This document shows, piece by piece, positions 22,736 through 35,700 of a DNA stretch of 64,000 nucleotides. Made by a program: the position numbers and the translations under genes. This DNA comes from Pontederia crassipes (Eukaryota > Streptophyta > Magnoliopsida > Commelinales > Pontederiaceae). The notes beneath the pieces are model-generated. The model made no database searches and was not told the DNA's origin. It saw nothing but the letters and a program-made list of their open reading frames with translations. The stretch is taken from NCBI GenBank assembly GCA_030549335.1, contig CM060188.1:16495501-16559500 (forward strand). Direction: 5' to 3'. Each line of letters opens with the position of its first letter. Position 1 is the stretch's first letter.

Positions 22736-25700
22736 AATGATTATCGGGAAGGAAACTATAAGTTTGGAAGAAGTAAGATCGAGTCTCCATACTCGTGAAC
22801 TTCGGCATAGGGCATCTGGAAATTCTGTAGAGACTCAGGCCGCGGGTTTGATATCGACCGCAGAGAAGGGACAGTCCTCAAATTCGAAGAAATCCAAGAA
22901 GAAGAAAATCACTGCGAAGGACATCTGTAATTACTGCAAGGAACCAGGTCATTGGAAGAAAGACTGTCCGAAGAAGAAGAAGGCCTCTGTCGCTGTGGTG
23001 GCACATGAAATAGGGAATTCCGAAGATGATTTGGTTCTGGCTGCTTCTGATCAAGGATGTCTGGAGGATAGTTGGGTTTTGAATTCGGGGTGTTCCTATC
23101 ACATGACTCCGAATAAAGATTTATTCTCATCTTATCAGAAGACTGACGGTGGAAGTGTCATCATGAGTAATAACGAGTTATGTCAGATAGTTGGGATCGG
23201 TTCTGTGCAGATCAGGACTCATGACAATCTTGTGAGGACGCTGACAGATGTCCGCCATGTTCCGCAACTGAAGAAGAATTTGATATCACTTGGAGTCCTC
23301 GACTCTAAAGGGTGTCAGATCAATGTTGCTGGAGGCATCCTCACGGCCATGAAAGGTGATGCTACAGTTCTGAAGGGAGTCAGACAGAAGTCCTTGTATG
23401 TATTACAAGGCAAGACAGTCTCTGGCGTTGCTGCAGTGGCTAGTTCATCCGAATCAGATAGGTCCAGGCTGTGGCACATGCGGCTTGGGCATATAAGTCA
23501 GAACGGGATGAATATCCTCAGCAAACGAGGTCTTCTAGGAGAGAAGAAGATATCTGAAATTAACTTCTGCAAGCACTGCATATTCGACAAACAGCGAAGG
23601 TCTCAGTTTGACAAGGCAGTGCGCAGGACGAAGGCGACACTTGACTACATCCACGCCGATTGTTGGGGTCCCTCTCGTGTTCCATCATTAGGAGGTGCGA
23701 GGTACTTCCTATCTGTGATTGATGACTACTCGAGGATGACTTGGGTATTCATGATGAAACACAAGAGTGACTCCTTCAAAGCCTTCAAGCAGCGGAAGGT
23801 TCTGGTGGAAAATCAGACGTCGAAGAAAGTGAAGTGTCTTCGCATTGACAATGGTTTGGAATTCTGTTCTGCTGAATTCGACCAGTTCTGCAAAGATGAA
23901 GGCATTGCCAGGCATCGCACAGTCATGGATACTCCACACCAGAATGGAGTTGCAGAACGAATGAACAGGACACTTCTGGAGAGGGCAAGATGCATGCTCT
24001 CTAACGCTGGCCTGAATAGAACATTCTGGGCTGAAGCTGTTAACACAGCTTGCTACTTGGTGAATCGAAGTCAGGCGACTGTGATTTATCTCAAGACTCC
24101 AACTGAGGTATGATCAGGAAATCCTACTGATTATACTTGTCTGAAAGTTTTTTATTGTCCGGCATACTATCACGTCAGTGAAGAGAAGTTGGAGCCAAGG
24201 GCCAAAGAAGGGGTTCATGGGATATGGTGCAGGAGTGAAGGGCTACAGAATTTGGTCTCATTTACAACACAAAATCATCCACAGCAGAAGCGTGACCTTT
24301 GATGAAGCATCAATGCTTCAGTTGAAAGTGGAGGCTGAAGAGAGTGTCAGTAAACAGGTGGATGTTAAAATCACTCCAACTGAGGATGATGCTGAAGGAT
24401 CATATCAAGAAGCAGAACCAGAAGATGAAGAATCTGATGAGCAACATGAAGATGAGTCAATTGCTGCTAGACGTCCTCGCAGAGAAGTGGGTCCTCCTAA
24501 GAGATATGGTTTCGAGGACATGGTTGCTTATGCACTACATATAGCTGAAGAGATGGAGTCCCTGGAGTCGTCCTCTTATAGGGATGCCATCACATGTGCC
24601 GAATCTGGACAGTGAATCGCTGCTATGGGTGAGGAGATGGAATCTCTTCACAAGAATCAGACGTGGGAGATGGTCAAGTTGCCTAAAGGCAGGAAGGTTG
24701 TTGGCTGTAAATGGATCTTCAAGAAGAAAGCAGGAATTCCAGAAGTTGAAGACACGAGATACAAAGCACGATTGGTTGCTAAAGGTTATAGTCAGAAAGA
24801 AGGTGTGGACTACAATGAGATATTCTCACCTGTTGTCAGACATACTTCTATCAGGGTGCTACTTGCTCTTGTAGCACATTAGAATCTAGAACTCGAGCAA
24901 CTAGATGTGAAGACTGCTTTTCTCCATAGAGAACTTGAAGAAGACATTCTTATGAGCCAACCAGAGGGATTCTCCATTCCAGGAAAGGAGAATCAAGTTT
25001 ACAGTCTGAAGAAATCTCTATATGGCTTGAAGCAGTCTCCCAGACAATGGTATGAGAGGTTCGACAGCTTCATGATCAGCAAGGGATTCAGTCGAAGTCC
25101 CTATGATTGCTGTGTATATCACAAGAAGGTGAAGGATGGCTCCACCATCTATCTTCTTTTGTATGTTGATGATATGCTTATTGCTCTCAGAGACATGACA
25201 GACATTCAGAATCTGAAGAAGCTCCTCAGTGCAGAATTTGACATGAAGGATCTTGGTGCAGCACAGAAGATTCTGTGGATGGAAATTCTAAGAGATCGCG
25301 CACAGGGTAAATTCTTCTTATCTCAAAAAAGTTATATTGAGAAGATTTTATCCAGGTTTGGAATGTCTGGAGCGAAGCCTTTGAATACTCCATCAGCTGC
25401 AAATGTTCATCTTTCTGTTGCCTTCGCACCAAAGTCAGAAACAGAAAAGGAGTACATGTCTCGGATTTCATATGCTAGTGCAGTTGGAAGTCTGATGTAT
25501 GCCATGGTTTGCACAAGACCGGACATTGCTCATGCAGTCAGTGTTGTCAGCAGATTCATGAGCGATCCAGAAAAGGAGCACTGGCAAGCAGTGAAGCGAA
25601 TTTTTCGGTATCTGAGAGGAACATCTGATATTGACCTCATCTACAGAAGTGATAAAGAGTGTTTGGTTGCAGGGTACTCAGATTTAGATTATGTTGGAGA

Positions 25701-26121
25701 TGTTGATGGAAGACGATCTATGACAGGCTATGTCTTCATTTTGGGCAGTTCAGTTATTAGTTGGAAAGCTACACTTCAGCCATCAGTTACATTGTCCACC
25801 GCAGAGGCTGAATACATGACACTGACAGAAGCTGCCAAGGAAGGTATCTAGTTAAAAGGCTTAGTTGAATATCTCGGATTACATCAAGAGCAGGCTATAG
25901 TGCACTGTGATAATCTGAGTGTAATATGTTTAGCCAAGGATCAAGTACATCATGAAAAAACTAAACACATTGATGTCAGATATCACTTTATCCGCACTGA
26001 GAAGAGGATCAATGTGAAGAAGATTGGCACTGAAGACAATCCAGCTGATATGTTTACCAAATCTATTTCTTATGGCAAGTTTCAACATTATTTGGACTTA
26101 CTTAACATAAATACTTGGTAA
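22731..26121 (+). pseudogene. Copia gag-pol polyprotein (zinc knuckle, PR, INT, RT, RNase H), broken
   Basis: From left to right: CCHC knuckle CNYCKEPGHWKKDCP; protease WVLNSGCSYHMT, where the catalytic DSG has become NSG; integrase zinc finger (HMRLGHISQNGM ... FCKHC) and DDE core (HADCWGP, LRIDNGLEF, HQNGVAERMNRTL); reverse transcriptase ([44 protein letters not shown]); RNase H (TLSTAEAEYM) and the ADMFTKS tail. Stops sit at about 24112, 24613, 24880 and 25849, each at a position normally Trp or Gln. Around 24115-24180 the frame also shifts. With the gag stop there are five nonsense codons, all explicable by C-to-T or G-to-A change. Confidence 0.93.
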
Positions 26122-26196
26122 TAGTTTCAAGATGGGACTGGCGGCGGCATGACGTACTTTTGTGCTCTGAAGATGATTCAAGTCAAAGTGAAGATT

Positions 26197-26635
26197 TGTT
26201 AATAATGCATTGAATCTGAACCCAATTGGTCCCCCTACATAATTAGGCGTTTCAGCAGAATTCCCCTACGGAAGTCTCGCTGCCCGATCAACGAGTCTGT
26301 GAGAGGTCAAGGGGGGATCCACCCCTGCGGGGGTTGCAAGGGGGCGGAGCCTCCTGAGCAAAAATTTTTTTAGGGGTATTCTGTATGTGATTCGGATTTG
26401 ATTTATTTCCTTATCACGAGATATGTGTCCTATTTTTAGGGGACTTATTTAGAATCTCAGTCCTTATGTAATTCCTATCATCTGTCAAAGGGATTGTCTA
26501 TATAAACTCTCTAGGAATCTAGACTGAGACTTATTCTTGTAATCATCATTATTCCATAACAAAGAGCCGTCGCCGTTTTTTCTTTTCGCGTTCTTCTGTA
26601 TTTCGTGCGATCTCTCTCTCCCCCTTTTCGTAACA
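26197..26635 (+). repeat. 3' LTR of the copia element
   Basis: A 439 bp LTR, TGTTAATAATGC to CGTAACA, preceded by a purine-rich tract (AAAGTGAAGATT). It carries ~100 bp (about 26271-26372, including GGGGGTTGCAAGGGGGCGGA) missing from the left LTR. GC-rich tracts like this are common in related LTRs, so a deletion from the left copy is more likely than an insertion here. Confidence 0.9.
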
Positions 26636-26640
26636 TTAAT

Positions 26641-27300
26641 ACTTTGATCTTTGATATGAAATTATTATATGATGAATCATACATTTGCATCCACTTGGAT
26701 CTGCATATGTGATGGTTGGAGCTAAGTGCTACATCGCTGATCATTATGGGAGCCACCTCTAGAGTCAAATCCATCATTCTGTTCCCCAATAATGGGATGA
26801 GATAGACTTGAGCTAAGTGTCATGCGAAGCTAAGTGCCACATCGTGAGTAGTCGCGATAGGGGTCATCTATAGAATCCGTAGGGGTCACCTCTAGAATCC
26901 ACCTATAAAAAATATAATATTTGATGAGACAATATGGCCTTTAAAAAGGAAATTTAAATTTACATATATTTTATTGTAGGGAGATCCTACAAATTGAATG
27001 CACAAGGAATAAAGTCTTGAAAAGATTCTAAATTATTTTGCACCATAACTTTATTTTACGTATTTTTAATATTAATTAATGTAAATGTAAAGCTTGGTGA
27101 TATGATTACGTAAATCTCTATATGAAAATATAACTCATTTATGTACTTGTAATTTGGGTTAAGTGGTAGTGAGATGGATGGATATTGTTTCATTATAATG
27201 TAAAAAGATTGCAACACTTGATTAACTTAATTTAATTGCCCGTGTGGATGTAGTCTTATTAATTTGTCCAGTTAATTCGTTAAATTGTAGCTTCACCAGC
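26641..27300 (+). mobile_element. Probable Ty3/gypsy-type LTR remnant, right part
   Basis: Continues the LTR-like sequence interrupted by the copia element. A landmark (GGAGCTAAGTGCTACATCGCTGATCA near 26717) is found inverted near 29020 (TGATCAGCGATGTACCACTTAACTCC), linking this piece to the LTR-like block at 28347-29350. The right boundary is uncertain. Confidence 0.3.
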
Positions 27301-27548
27301 TCTAGGGATCCGGATCGATAGGCTTTTTATTCATTGGCTATCATCGATTAATTTTATGAATTAAATCAATTTTTAATCATCAGGCAATTATTTTTTTCTC
27401 TATTATTTATCAGACTGCTAATATAAAATAAAAAATTTGACAAGAGATTTGGATGTTCATTATAACACTTGACGTTTCTTTAGTTCGTTTTATTGATAGA
27501 TGTGTCATACGAATATTAATCATCATCCTAAACAATTAAAAAAAAGGA

Positions 27549-28190
27549 TTTAATGGGTCATACGCTTTGTATGGCATATGACCCCTATACGCATCAGCTC
27601 CATCATCCGATTAGATCGGACGCTGGGCGATGCATCAGATCCCCACCTCCCCTTCGAGCACCGCTGTTATTGTCACTGTCGCCGCCACCGTCCCCATCTC
27701 TGAGCATCGTCATCGTCGTCAGCGCCCCAACCTCCTCCGAGCCGGCCACCCGCGAGCGCCCTCTGCGATCGTTGGCCAAGTCAATGACGATCTCTACGTG
27801 GACGATCGAGTTGCAACTGCCTACGACCGTGGCCTTCATCGTCGATCGAAGAGAAAGGGGGAGAGTAGATCGCAGCCCTCGCCTCGTCGGATCCCTCGCA
27901 ATTGGCCGCCCTCGTTGCCATCTTCTGCGATCGTCGCCCTCACCATCAATCGGAGAGAAAGGAGGAGAGTAGATTGTAGTCCTCGCCTCGTCGGATCTCT
28001 CGCAATCGGCCGCCCTCGCCTCATTGGCCGCCCTCGTCTCGTCGTCATCAACATCGTCATCGCCGGATCGAGGAGAAAGGGGGAGAGATCGGATCGCCTT
28101 GCCACTTGTGTCTCCCCGCCATCGCCTCGCCGCTCACCGCACTCGCCGCTCGCGTCTCATCGCCGTCACCTCGCCGCTAAATCCTTAAAA
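27549..28190. repeat. GC-rich block with hairpin start and internal 104-bp duplication
   Basis: A sharp GC-rich island in AT-rich DNA. It opens with a hairpin-like GGGTCATA...TATGACCC. A unit containing GAGAGTAGAT, CCTCGCCTCGTCGGAT and CGGCCGCCCTCG-like text repeats about 104 bp apart (from 27851 and 27955). Open frames on both strands are Arg/Pro/Ser-rich and match no family. It resembles in texture the GC-rich cores of the 11.3-12.2 kb element and the hAT leader. No inverted ends were found. Confidence 0.4.
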
Positions 28191-28346
28191 AAATTACTCA
28201 ATTGATCAATTAGAATCGAATGGTTACCTTAACGCAAAGTTTAAATCTTAAAAATTGATTGATGTATTGTGTCTTATATTTTCTTAAGTACAAAATCATT
28301 GCGGACCACTACAATAAAAAATATTTTTAGAAATCAAACACATTTG

Positions 28347-29350
28347 TCAGGACCTCAATTTAAATTATGATTTAAACCAGAGTTCGTGATTAATTACGGA
28401 CGATCAAATAAAATTTAGAGAGATTGCGGAAATGTGGTGTCATTTAATTTTATTGTAACATAAGAATAAAAATATCATTAAACAAATTATACAACTTATG
28501 ATGATAATTCAGAACAAACTTTATCAAGTTTTACATTTCACAAAATGTCTTTGCCTTCTTACAAAATAATGCATATGAATTATACATAACTAAATCCTGG
28601 CATCCTAATAAAAGAATATGAGAGACATACTTTTTCTCAATGTCTTACCACCAAGGATGTTTGAACCCTTCTAAGTTTATTATTTCGCACGATCTCCAAA
28701 CAGCTATATTAATCTGAAAATACTAAAAATAACATAGTGAACTAAAATAGCTCAGTAAGTTGATAACTTATAAGTTATGTGTTATCATCTAATTGATTCG
28801 GGGACACATAAAAATACAAGCATTAATCATAATATCAAAATTAATATTTTCATACATTTAATAAATACATATATAACATTTCAATCAAAATTATCATTAT
28901 ATCCAATTTACAATCATAATCATTTAAACATATCAAATATGTGTATGCAATGCAACACTCTCATATGTATGCATGGATCACCAACTTGCCAGTGGTCGAT
29001 AGATGGACTTTAAAGATGATTCCCATCGTGATCAGCGATGTACCACTTAACTCCATTCTACCTCATAAATATTCTTTTATTTCGTCTCTTTAATATAAAC
29101 GTATAATAACTTTTTTGAATGTCGATTCAGATTTATGAAAAACTTTTGGTGCCTGAAGTTAGTAACATTCGATTAATTTGAAATCGAAAAATATAATGTT
29201 AAAATTTTACAATGATTTTAAAAATCGAATCCAAAATTATTAGCCATGGTCGATCGAACTCGTTATCAATTGATTCACCAAAGTTGGTTATAAGCGTATA
29301 ATAATTTTTTTATCATACAATTTGGGATCCACTGGTATTGACTACTAGCC
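28347..29350 (-). mobile_element. LTR-like fragment, Ty3/gypsy-type, reverse orientation
   Basis: Starts TGTCAGGACCTCAATTT and contains GATTGCGGAAATGTGG and AAAATAGCTCAGTAAG, landmarks comparable in order with the minus-oriented gypsy LTR at 44045. It has no coding sequence, PBS or partner LTR, and its end is not defined. The 40 bp before it (CACTACAATAAAAAATA) look like a CACTA terminus. Confidence 0.3.
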
Positions 29351-29451
29351 CGGATTAATTTAATGTCAAGATTTCTCTGAAACATGTGACTGATCATGTT
29401 TGCTTACATAGGTTACTAATGCATGGCATTGCTAATTACCAGATCTGTTTT

Positions 29452-29456
<5 letters not shown>

Positions 29457-29511
<55 letters not shown>

Positions 29512-29512
29512 A
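29457..29512. repeat. (TA)n(TG)n compound microsatellite
   Basis: A TA run followed by TGTGTGTG, about 190 bp upstream of the SAC3-family gene start. Confidence 0.9.
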
Positions 29513-29700
29513 TTAGTTGCATAATTCCAAGGATCGGAAATCCATCGACCCAGTCCGCAACTGCGCCAATCGTATAATAATTAGAAGCATACTTTCTATA
29601 ACGTACGTCAAAATAACGGATTTGAACTAAAAAACGGTGCTTCGTGTCAGTCTCCGGCCTCCCGAGAGTCAGAACTCAGAAGAAAGCCACGACGACAAAA

Positions 29701-32700
29701 ATGGAGAAGAACAGGAACTTAGGGTTCCGGCGTGCGACGAAAACCTCAAATACGACGTGTTCTTCGTCTAGTCTTACTGCCGGAAACCATAGACGAACCG
29801 GCGGAACCGCGGGAGGACCGTCTGGTTGGAACCCGCCGATTGAAGAATCTGGTTCGCCAGATCCGACTCCGTTGGTGGGGACCTGCCCCGATATGTGCCC
29901 AGGTGCGTCATCGACGGTATTTAGCTGAATTTTAGGGTTCATAGTGATGGAATTTTGATTCGGGTATTAAAAAGTTATGCTTTTTAAGTTTTTATGTATA
30001 TTTTCCTTATTGTTTGAGTCAATTGCTATCTGTAGCGAGGGAGAGGGCGCAGCGGGAGAGGCTCAGGGATCTTGCCGTATTCGAAAGGTTAGATGGGAAT
30101 CCTGTGAGAACTTCTCCCAGCCTTGCTGTTAAAAAGGTAAAAAATTGCATCTTTCTAACTGTGGACATGTGATCGTTTCACATATTTTCAAGGGAGACTG
30201 ATAATAAAAAAACAATAATGAAAAGATATTGAGAAAAATAACCGATTACTCATTATCAAGCAATGTTGAGAAGCCTGGTTTTGTTCTTGCGATTTGCCAG
30301 TAGTTGTTGTATCATGTTCTAATTTGTATATAAAATGTTGCAAACAGTTCATATTTTGCTAGTTCTGCAGAACTATATCCTCCATTGATGTCCAGACATC
30401 AGATATACGACCACTTCCAGTTCTGGAGAAAACAATGAATTATCTCTTTAGTTTATTGGACTCGCCAGAGTATCCATATGAAGTAGTTCATGACTTTATA
30501 TTTGATAGAACAAGATCTATTCGTCAAGATCTCAGCATCCAGAATATTGTCAATGATCAAGCAATTCAATTGTATGAAGATATGGTATGCTTTCATTTCT
30601 CCAGTTATGTTTTATGTATAGCATAGATGTTCACTCTTTCCTTGGCTTCTGAGCCAGGACCAGCAAATTCGATAGGGTCATATAACCTGCTCTCTTTGGC
30701 TTTGATTATTCTGCTTGCAACCGGTTTTACTCAAATAATTTTTTCAACGGAGGACATTCTTTAGTTGTGATTACAATTTACACTCATCATATTGATCGTT
30801 CAGGAAGATGTTTCAACATGTTATCCTCAAAGAAAAAAAAAATGTTTCAACATGTGATGTAAAGTTCCATTCCATCATTTCTTAAAAAAAAAAGCTTAGC
30901 CTGTTTATCTTCGGTGCAACAGCACTCCAGTGCTTCATAATTCACTAGATTGATATCTGTTGACAAATTCTAAAAGAACAGTTAAAAATGTTTTCAATTT
31001 GTCTAAAAATAATCAACATTTGCATGTCATTACTAATCATCACCCTAAGATTAGCCACTCCAGATTAATATATAGGAAAAATCCAACCAGAAAATCCCTA
31101 TCTCCTTCATTCGGTATGTTTCAACTCAGCATAAATCAGAAAATTTATGTGCTTAAACTGCTTTATATATATATATATGTTCTTCATACTACTGATATAT
31201 GGCTCATTACATATTTGCGATATTTTATTTGAAATATATTTTTTTATTAATTGCCAGGTTCGATTTCACATTATATCGCACCAAAGGCTTGCTAAGTGTG
31301 GTGGCAAACCTGATTCATCTTCCTTGTGCCATCTCAACATTGAACAAATGATGAAATGTTTGTTGTCACTTTATAACATGTATGCCATAAACAAGAGATT
31401 CAATTCTGTGAACAAAAATGAAGCAGAGTACTATTCATTTTATGTACTACTACATCTAGGCAGCAAGATCCCAAAAATGGTCAGTTTCATGGTTCTTCAT
31501 CAATATTCCTACTTTCTTTTCCACAAATGTAACTCCGCAAAGAGAAATAAATCTATATCTTGGATGTCACATTCAATACAGGGTGATTCCCTTTCTTTGT
31601 GGTATTGTCAGCTAGCCCTTCCGACTCTTCAATCAAAGGAAATGCAATTCGCTAGAAATCTTTTGAGGTCAGTTGTAGCCTGATCATGTTCTTTCACTAC
31701 TTTTTTTGCCCAAAATGGTCCAAAAGAATTAAAGTGCTATTATAACTTTGCTTTACTAGGTATTCCCACATGGGAAATTATAAACGTTTCTTTAGCAATA
31801 TTGCAGCCGAAGCATCAGATCTGCAGTTCTCTTTATTGGAACCTTTTTTGAATGAGGTACATATATCAAACTTTATGATATTTTCTTTTCATATCTAGTT
31901 CTGTTGATGGATGTTCTTACTTCGTCCTCATCAACTTGTTGATTTCAAGTATTATGCTAAGAAATGTTTCATTGAGGTTCTTGCTGCAGCTTTTGCTTCT
32001 ATTGCTAATTGTCATGGGTTATTATACTCCTTTATTTAGCAGAGAGAATGAAGTTTTTTACGGGACTCAAAGTTAAGAAAAGTATGCTTAAGTTTACCCA
32101 TGCTGTACATCCAACAGCACATCCATATTTGCTCCTGAGCTTCTAATCCGCCTGTGATCTGCATATTCCCAGCAGAAGTCCTGTAATTTTGTGAATGATA
32201 GTAGTTAACAAAAGCTCAACGTGAATCTGGAGGAAAAGGCCCTAATGGGAGTGCCATGAATCTTTATTTTAGTAACAAGTTTCAGAAATCTTTAATTCTT
32301 TATAACCTACATGAACAAGTATAAGTGAGTTTTTTTATAAAGAAACAGACTGTTAGTTTTTTGTTGATATGAGTTCAATGCATGGTCCCATTTTTTTCTT
32401 TTATGGTAGCTAATATGATTTCACTAAATTCTTAATGTATAGCATTTGTTTCAAGGGTGACTAGGAGTTTTTTAGCCATCTGTTAACATGTATGAATGAT
32501 AAAGAAAGTTGAAAATAAGCTGTGGAGATGGGGCGCTACAGAATGATACTTACTCTCCTCAGCGGTCAATTTCACCTGACATCCCCCAGCTTTATTGTGT
32601 TCCCATTTTGGTCCCCCAATTTGTAATCTATAGCAAATTAGTTCCAATAAACGTTAATCACGTGTTTACAGATTAATTTATTGACATGGATGTCGCATGA

Positions 32701-35700
32701 CATCCGTGTGTAGTACTATATAATTAATCATAAAACTAAAAAAATGAATGAAAAAGAGGAGTAAATTTCAACAACTGTCATCCAACTTATGTGATATTCC
32801 GAATATGGTCATCCAACTTATGTGATATTCCGAATATGATCATCCAACTTCACTTTGGAACAAATACGGTCATCCAACATCACTTTATAACACTGAGGTC
32901 ATCGAACTTCAGAAGCCTTGGTCATCGATATTTTTAGGGCAAAAATCTGTAATCGATATTTTTCCTATTTTTTTATTATCCTAATTTAACAATTATTAAT
33001 TGTTATAATATTATATATTTAATGCACATGCAAAAGTTGGCGGCCCGATCCGACTGGGTTGTGCCCAAACCGTGGCAGGTCGACCCAAGTGCCTTCAAAT
33101 TTTTTTTATTATTGATTTTTTCATGTAGCCGACCCCACCTAGTGGGATAAGGCTTTGTTGTTGTTGTTGTTGTATTGATTTTTTCATTATTTAAAGCTTT
33201 AATGATAATCGTGACTAAAATTTCAAAAAGTTGAATGCTCATGTATGAAAATTTTGAAAAGTTGAATGACCATAAAAAATTAAGTTTGAGTGGAGGAAAG
33301 GGAAAAATATTGACGTGTCCTTTTTTTAACTCTTACGTGGAGGAGAGAGAAAATGATGATGTGGTGCCACAAAGGCATCCACGTCAGCAAATCCACTAGT
33401 TAACGGAAGATAACCGGTTGCGATGACCACGGTTGAAAATATTTCTAAAGTTCATTGAGATGTTACAAAGTGAAGTTGGGTGACCATATTGGGAATGCCC
33501 CATAAGGTGACCTCTCTTGTAGAGAAAGGTGGTGAGAGCCCCTCGAGGAGGTGGTGGGCGCCCTATTTTTTTTATTCGTTTAGTTTTGTGATTAATTATA
33601 TGTTATTATTGGGTTCCGTTTCATGTGGATCCCACATGGTATCCACGTTAACAAATTAACCTGTAGACCTTTGAATTGATTACTGGTATGTATAAATTAA
33701 GGGAACAATTTGTTACAAAATAAAGTCCAAGACCAAAGCAAGATCAATGAAAAGTTGGGGAACCTTGTCCGAAAAGTACTCATCTCCTCACTCTAAAATG
33801 AGAAGGCACATGATGCACAATATTCTCAATGTAGCATTTCTCTCCAACAACAATGAACGTATTACGTCATATCCATCTAGTGGAAAAGAGCTGATGTCGT
33901 TAAGATTGAGTGGCAAGTGCACCTTGCCCTGTGACTACCCAAAAGATACAATCAACTGAGAGTTCAACCCCTCAAGAGCTACACAACGCCACACATGTGT
34001 GATGGTAAACTTGGAAAAAAAGACGTGCAATATCCTCTTCACCTGCACTACACAAGGCATAAGTGGTGTGAAAGTCTAGGTCCCATATGACTCGGAAAAC
34101 CTTGGTGACAATACTGGAGCATCTCAAAAGCCAGATGGAACTCTTGACTTTGAGAGGCGATTGAATCCTCCATATGAGTTTGTAATCCTTACTTCAGGCA
34201 TTGATCAGATGTTCAACAGGGGGAAGACGGGCATATACCTCACGTGCTAATAATCATTTCTAACCAAGAAACCCATTTCCCTGCAAGACGACAGGATATA
34301 CCAAAGTATGCATCAAAAGGCTTTCAAGTAATGTGCTTAACCTTTGTCAAAAAGTATCTGCTTAACAAGAAGAAATGAATATCGACAATATTAAATGCAC
34401 CTTGGAGGCAAACTTGGTTGCTTCTCACTTGCAACCATCTTCGTTGACCAAACCATGTCTTTACACTAGGGCCATAAATTGTTCTTAGAATCTGCTGTTT
34501 ATCAAGTAAACACATTTAGTCCTGAAAAATGTCAATGACATTACTAGTGATGGCATGACCTGTTCAAGTTTGCTAAATCAAACATCTATGGTTTATTGAA
34601 GGAACCTGTCATAGTAGTTACGGTTATTTTGTCCACAATCTAAGTTCTATACTTGGCATGAATATTATACATCCAGATGAATACAGGTGTCATTGAATTC
34701 CCTTGAAGGTAAGTTACTGAACCTTCAAGGGTAAGTTACAAACAACGAATGAATTTTATTCAACTTGTGTAACAAACCAATGAACTTGTACATATTAGCC
34801 CACAGCAATAAAGTTGGATGATTGTAAACATGGCAATCATCTTTTTCACTTTCAAAAAAAAGTTGCTGAACCTTCCTTGAAAGTTTATTCTGCAGACTTG
34901 CAGTGGTGATTTGAATTAGACTTTCATTTTTGTCAATTCTCCAAAAAATGTTTATTATTGTATGTTATGATTGGAAAAATTAGCTTACAAGGAACAATGT
35001 TGAAGCAAGATTCATATTTTGTAGCCCTTCAAAAATATATTCATGTTTTGCAACTTATGTAGTTTACAGAAAATCACATCAACTATGATAGAAAATGAAA
35101 CTCGATGTGCATTATATATCCACAGTATACAGAATAGATTAATGTATCTATGATAGCAAACCTAGATGTGGATTAGGCACACAAAAATAGAAATTTTCTC
35201 TCACAATTTGATCATGATCTGTTTAGGAAAGTTAGTTACTGTGTGTCATGTAAAATGTTCTTTGTGGAAGAGGTCTGAACAAATTGCAGCTTGAACAGAA
35301 ATTTGATCTGTAACACAAATAGTGAAAGAAAACTCTTGACATTTGATCTAATCAATTGTCTTAAAAACTGTCATAAAACAAAAGAAACCAAAACTTTGTG
35401 TGTATCCATGCAAGTACTAACATTTACTGCTTCCATGACAGGTTCGAGCGCAGGCAATATCATATATCAATTATAGTGGGTACAAGCTTCATCCTTACCC
35501 TTTGAGAGATCTATGCAAAATTCTGATGATCAAGGTGCAGATAGTTTACTTCCCAGCTTGTTGTGGTTATTATTGTCAAATATATTTTGAGAGAATAGTC
35601 AAATATTTCTCTGAAAAAAAGAAGAAAATCATGAGCTTGAGATCTTGTACATTTCCCCATCCAGGAACCAGAGCTCGAATTGTTGTGTCGTGCTTGCTGC

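Larger units (their letters stand above)
21848..26635 (+). mobile_element. Ty1/copia LTR retrotransposon (Tnt1/Tork-like), complete ends, decayed
   Basis: A 4.8 kb element with LTRs at both ends (TGTTAATAATG...) and an exact 5-bp target duplication TTAAT (21843-21847 and 26636-26640). The order gag, protease, integrase, reverse transcriptase, RNase H is the copia order. The polyprotein is interrupted by five nonsense codons and gag frameshifts, so the copy is not autonomous. The two LTRs differ by many transitions and by one ~100 bp length difference, so insertion is not recent. Confidence 0.93.
32570..33770. mobile_element. Inverted-repeat element in SAC3C intron 6 (outer)
   Basis: Sequence at about 32575-32750 is repeated inverted at about 33578-33770. 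Matching segments include CAAATTTGTAATC/AACAAATTG..., GATTAATTTATTGACATGGAT against GGTTAATTTGTTAACGTGGAT, and ATATAATTAATCATAAAACTAAA against ATATAATTAATCACAAAACTAAA. The arms are ~170-190 bp and diverged. Exact ends and target duplication were not resolved. Confidence 0.6.

Noticed and set aside
27553-28205. Arg-rich frames on both strands
   Set aside because: Open on both strands because of GC richness and internal duplication; no domain is visible.
28309-28346. Second CACTA element
   Set aside because: Only a 13-15 base terminus resemblance, without subterminal repeats or a partner end.
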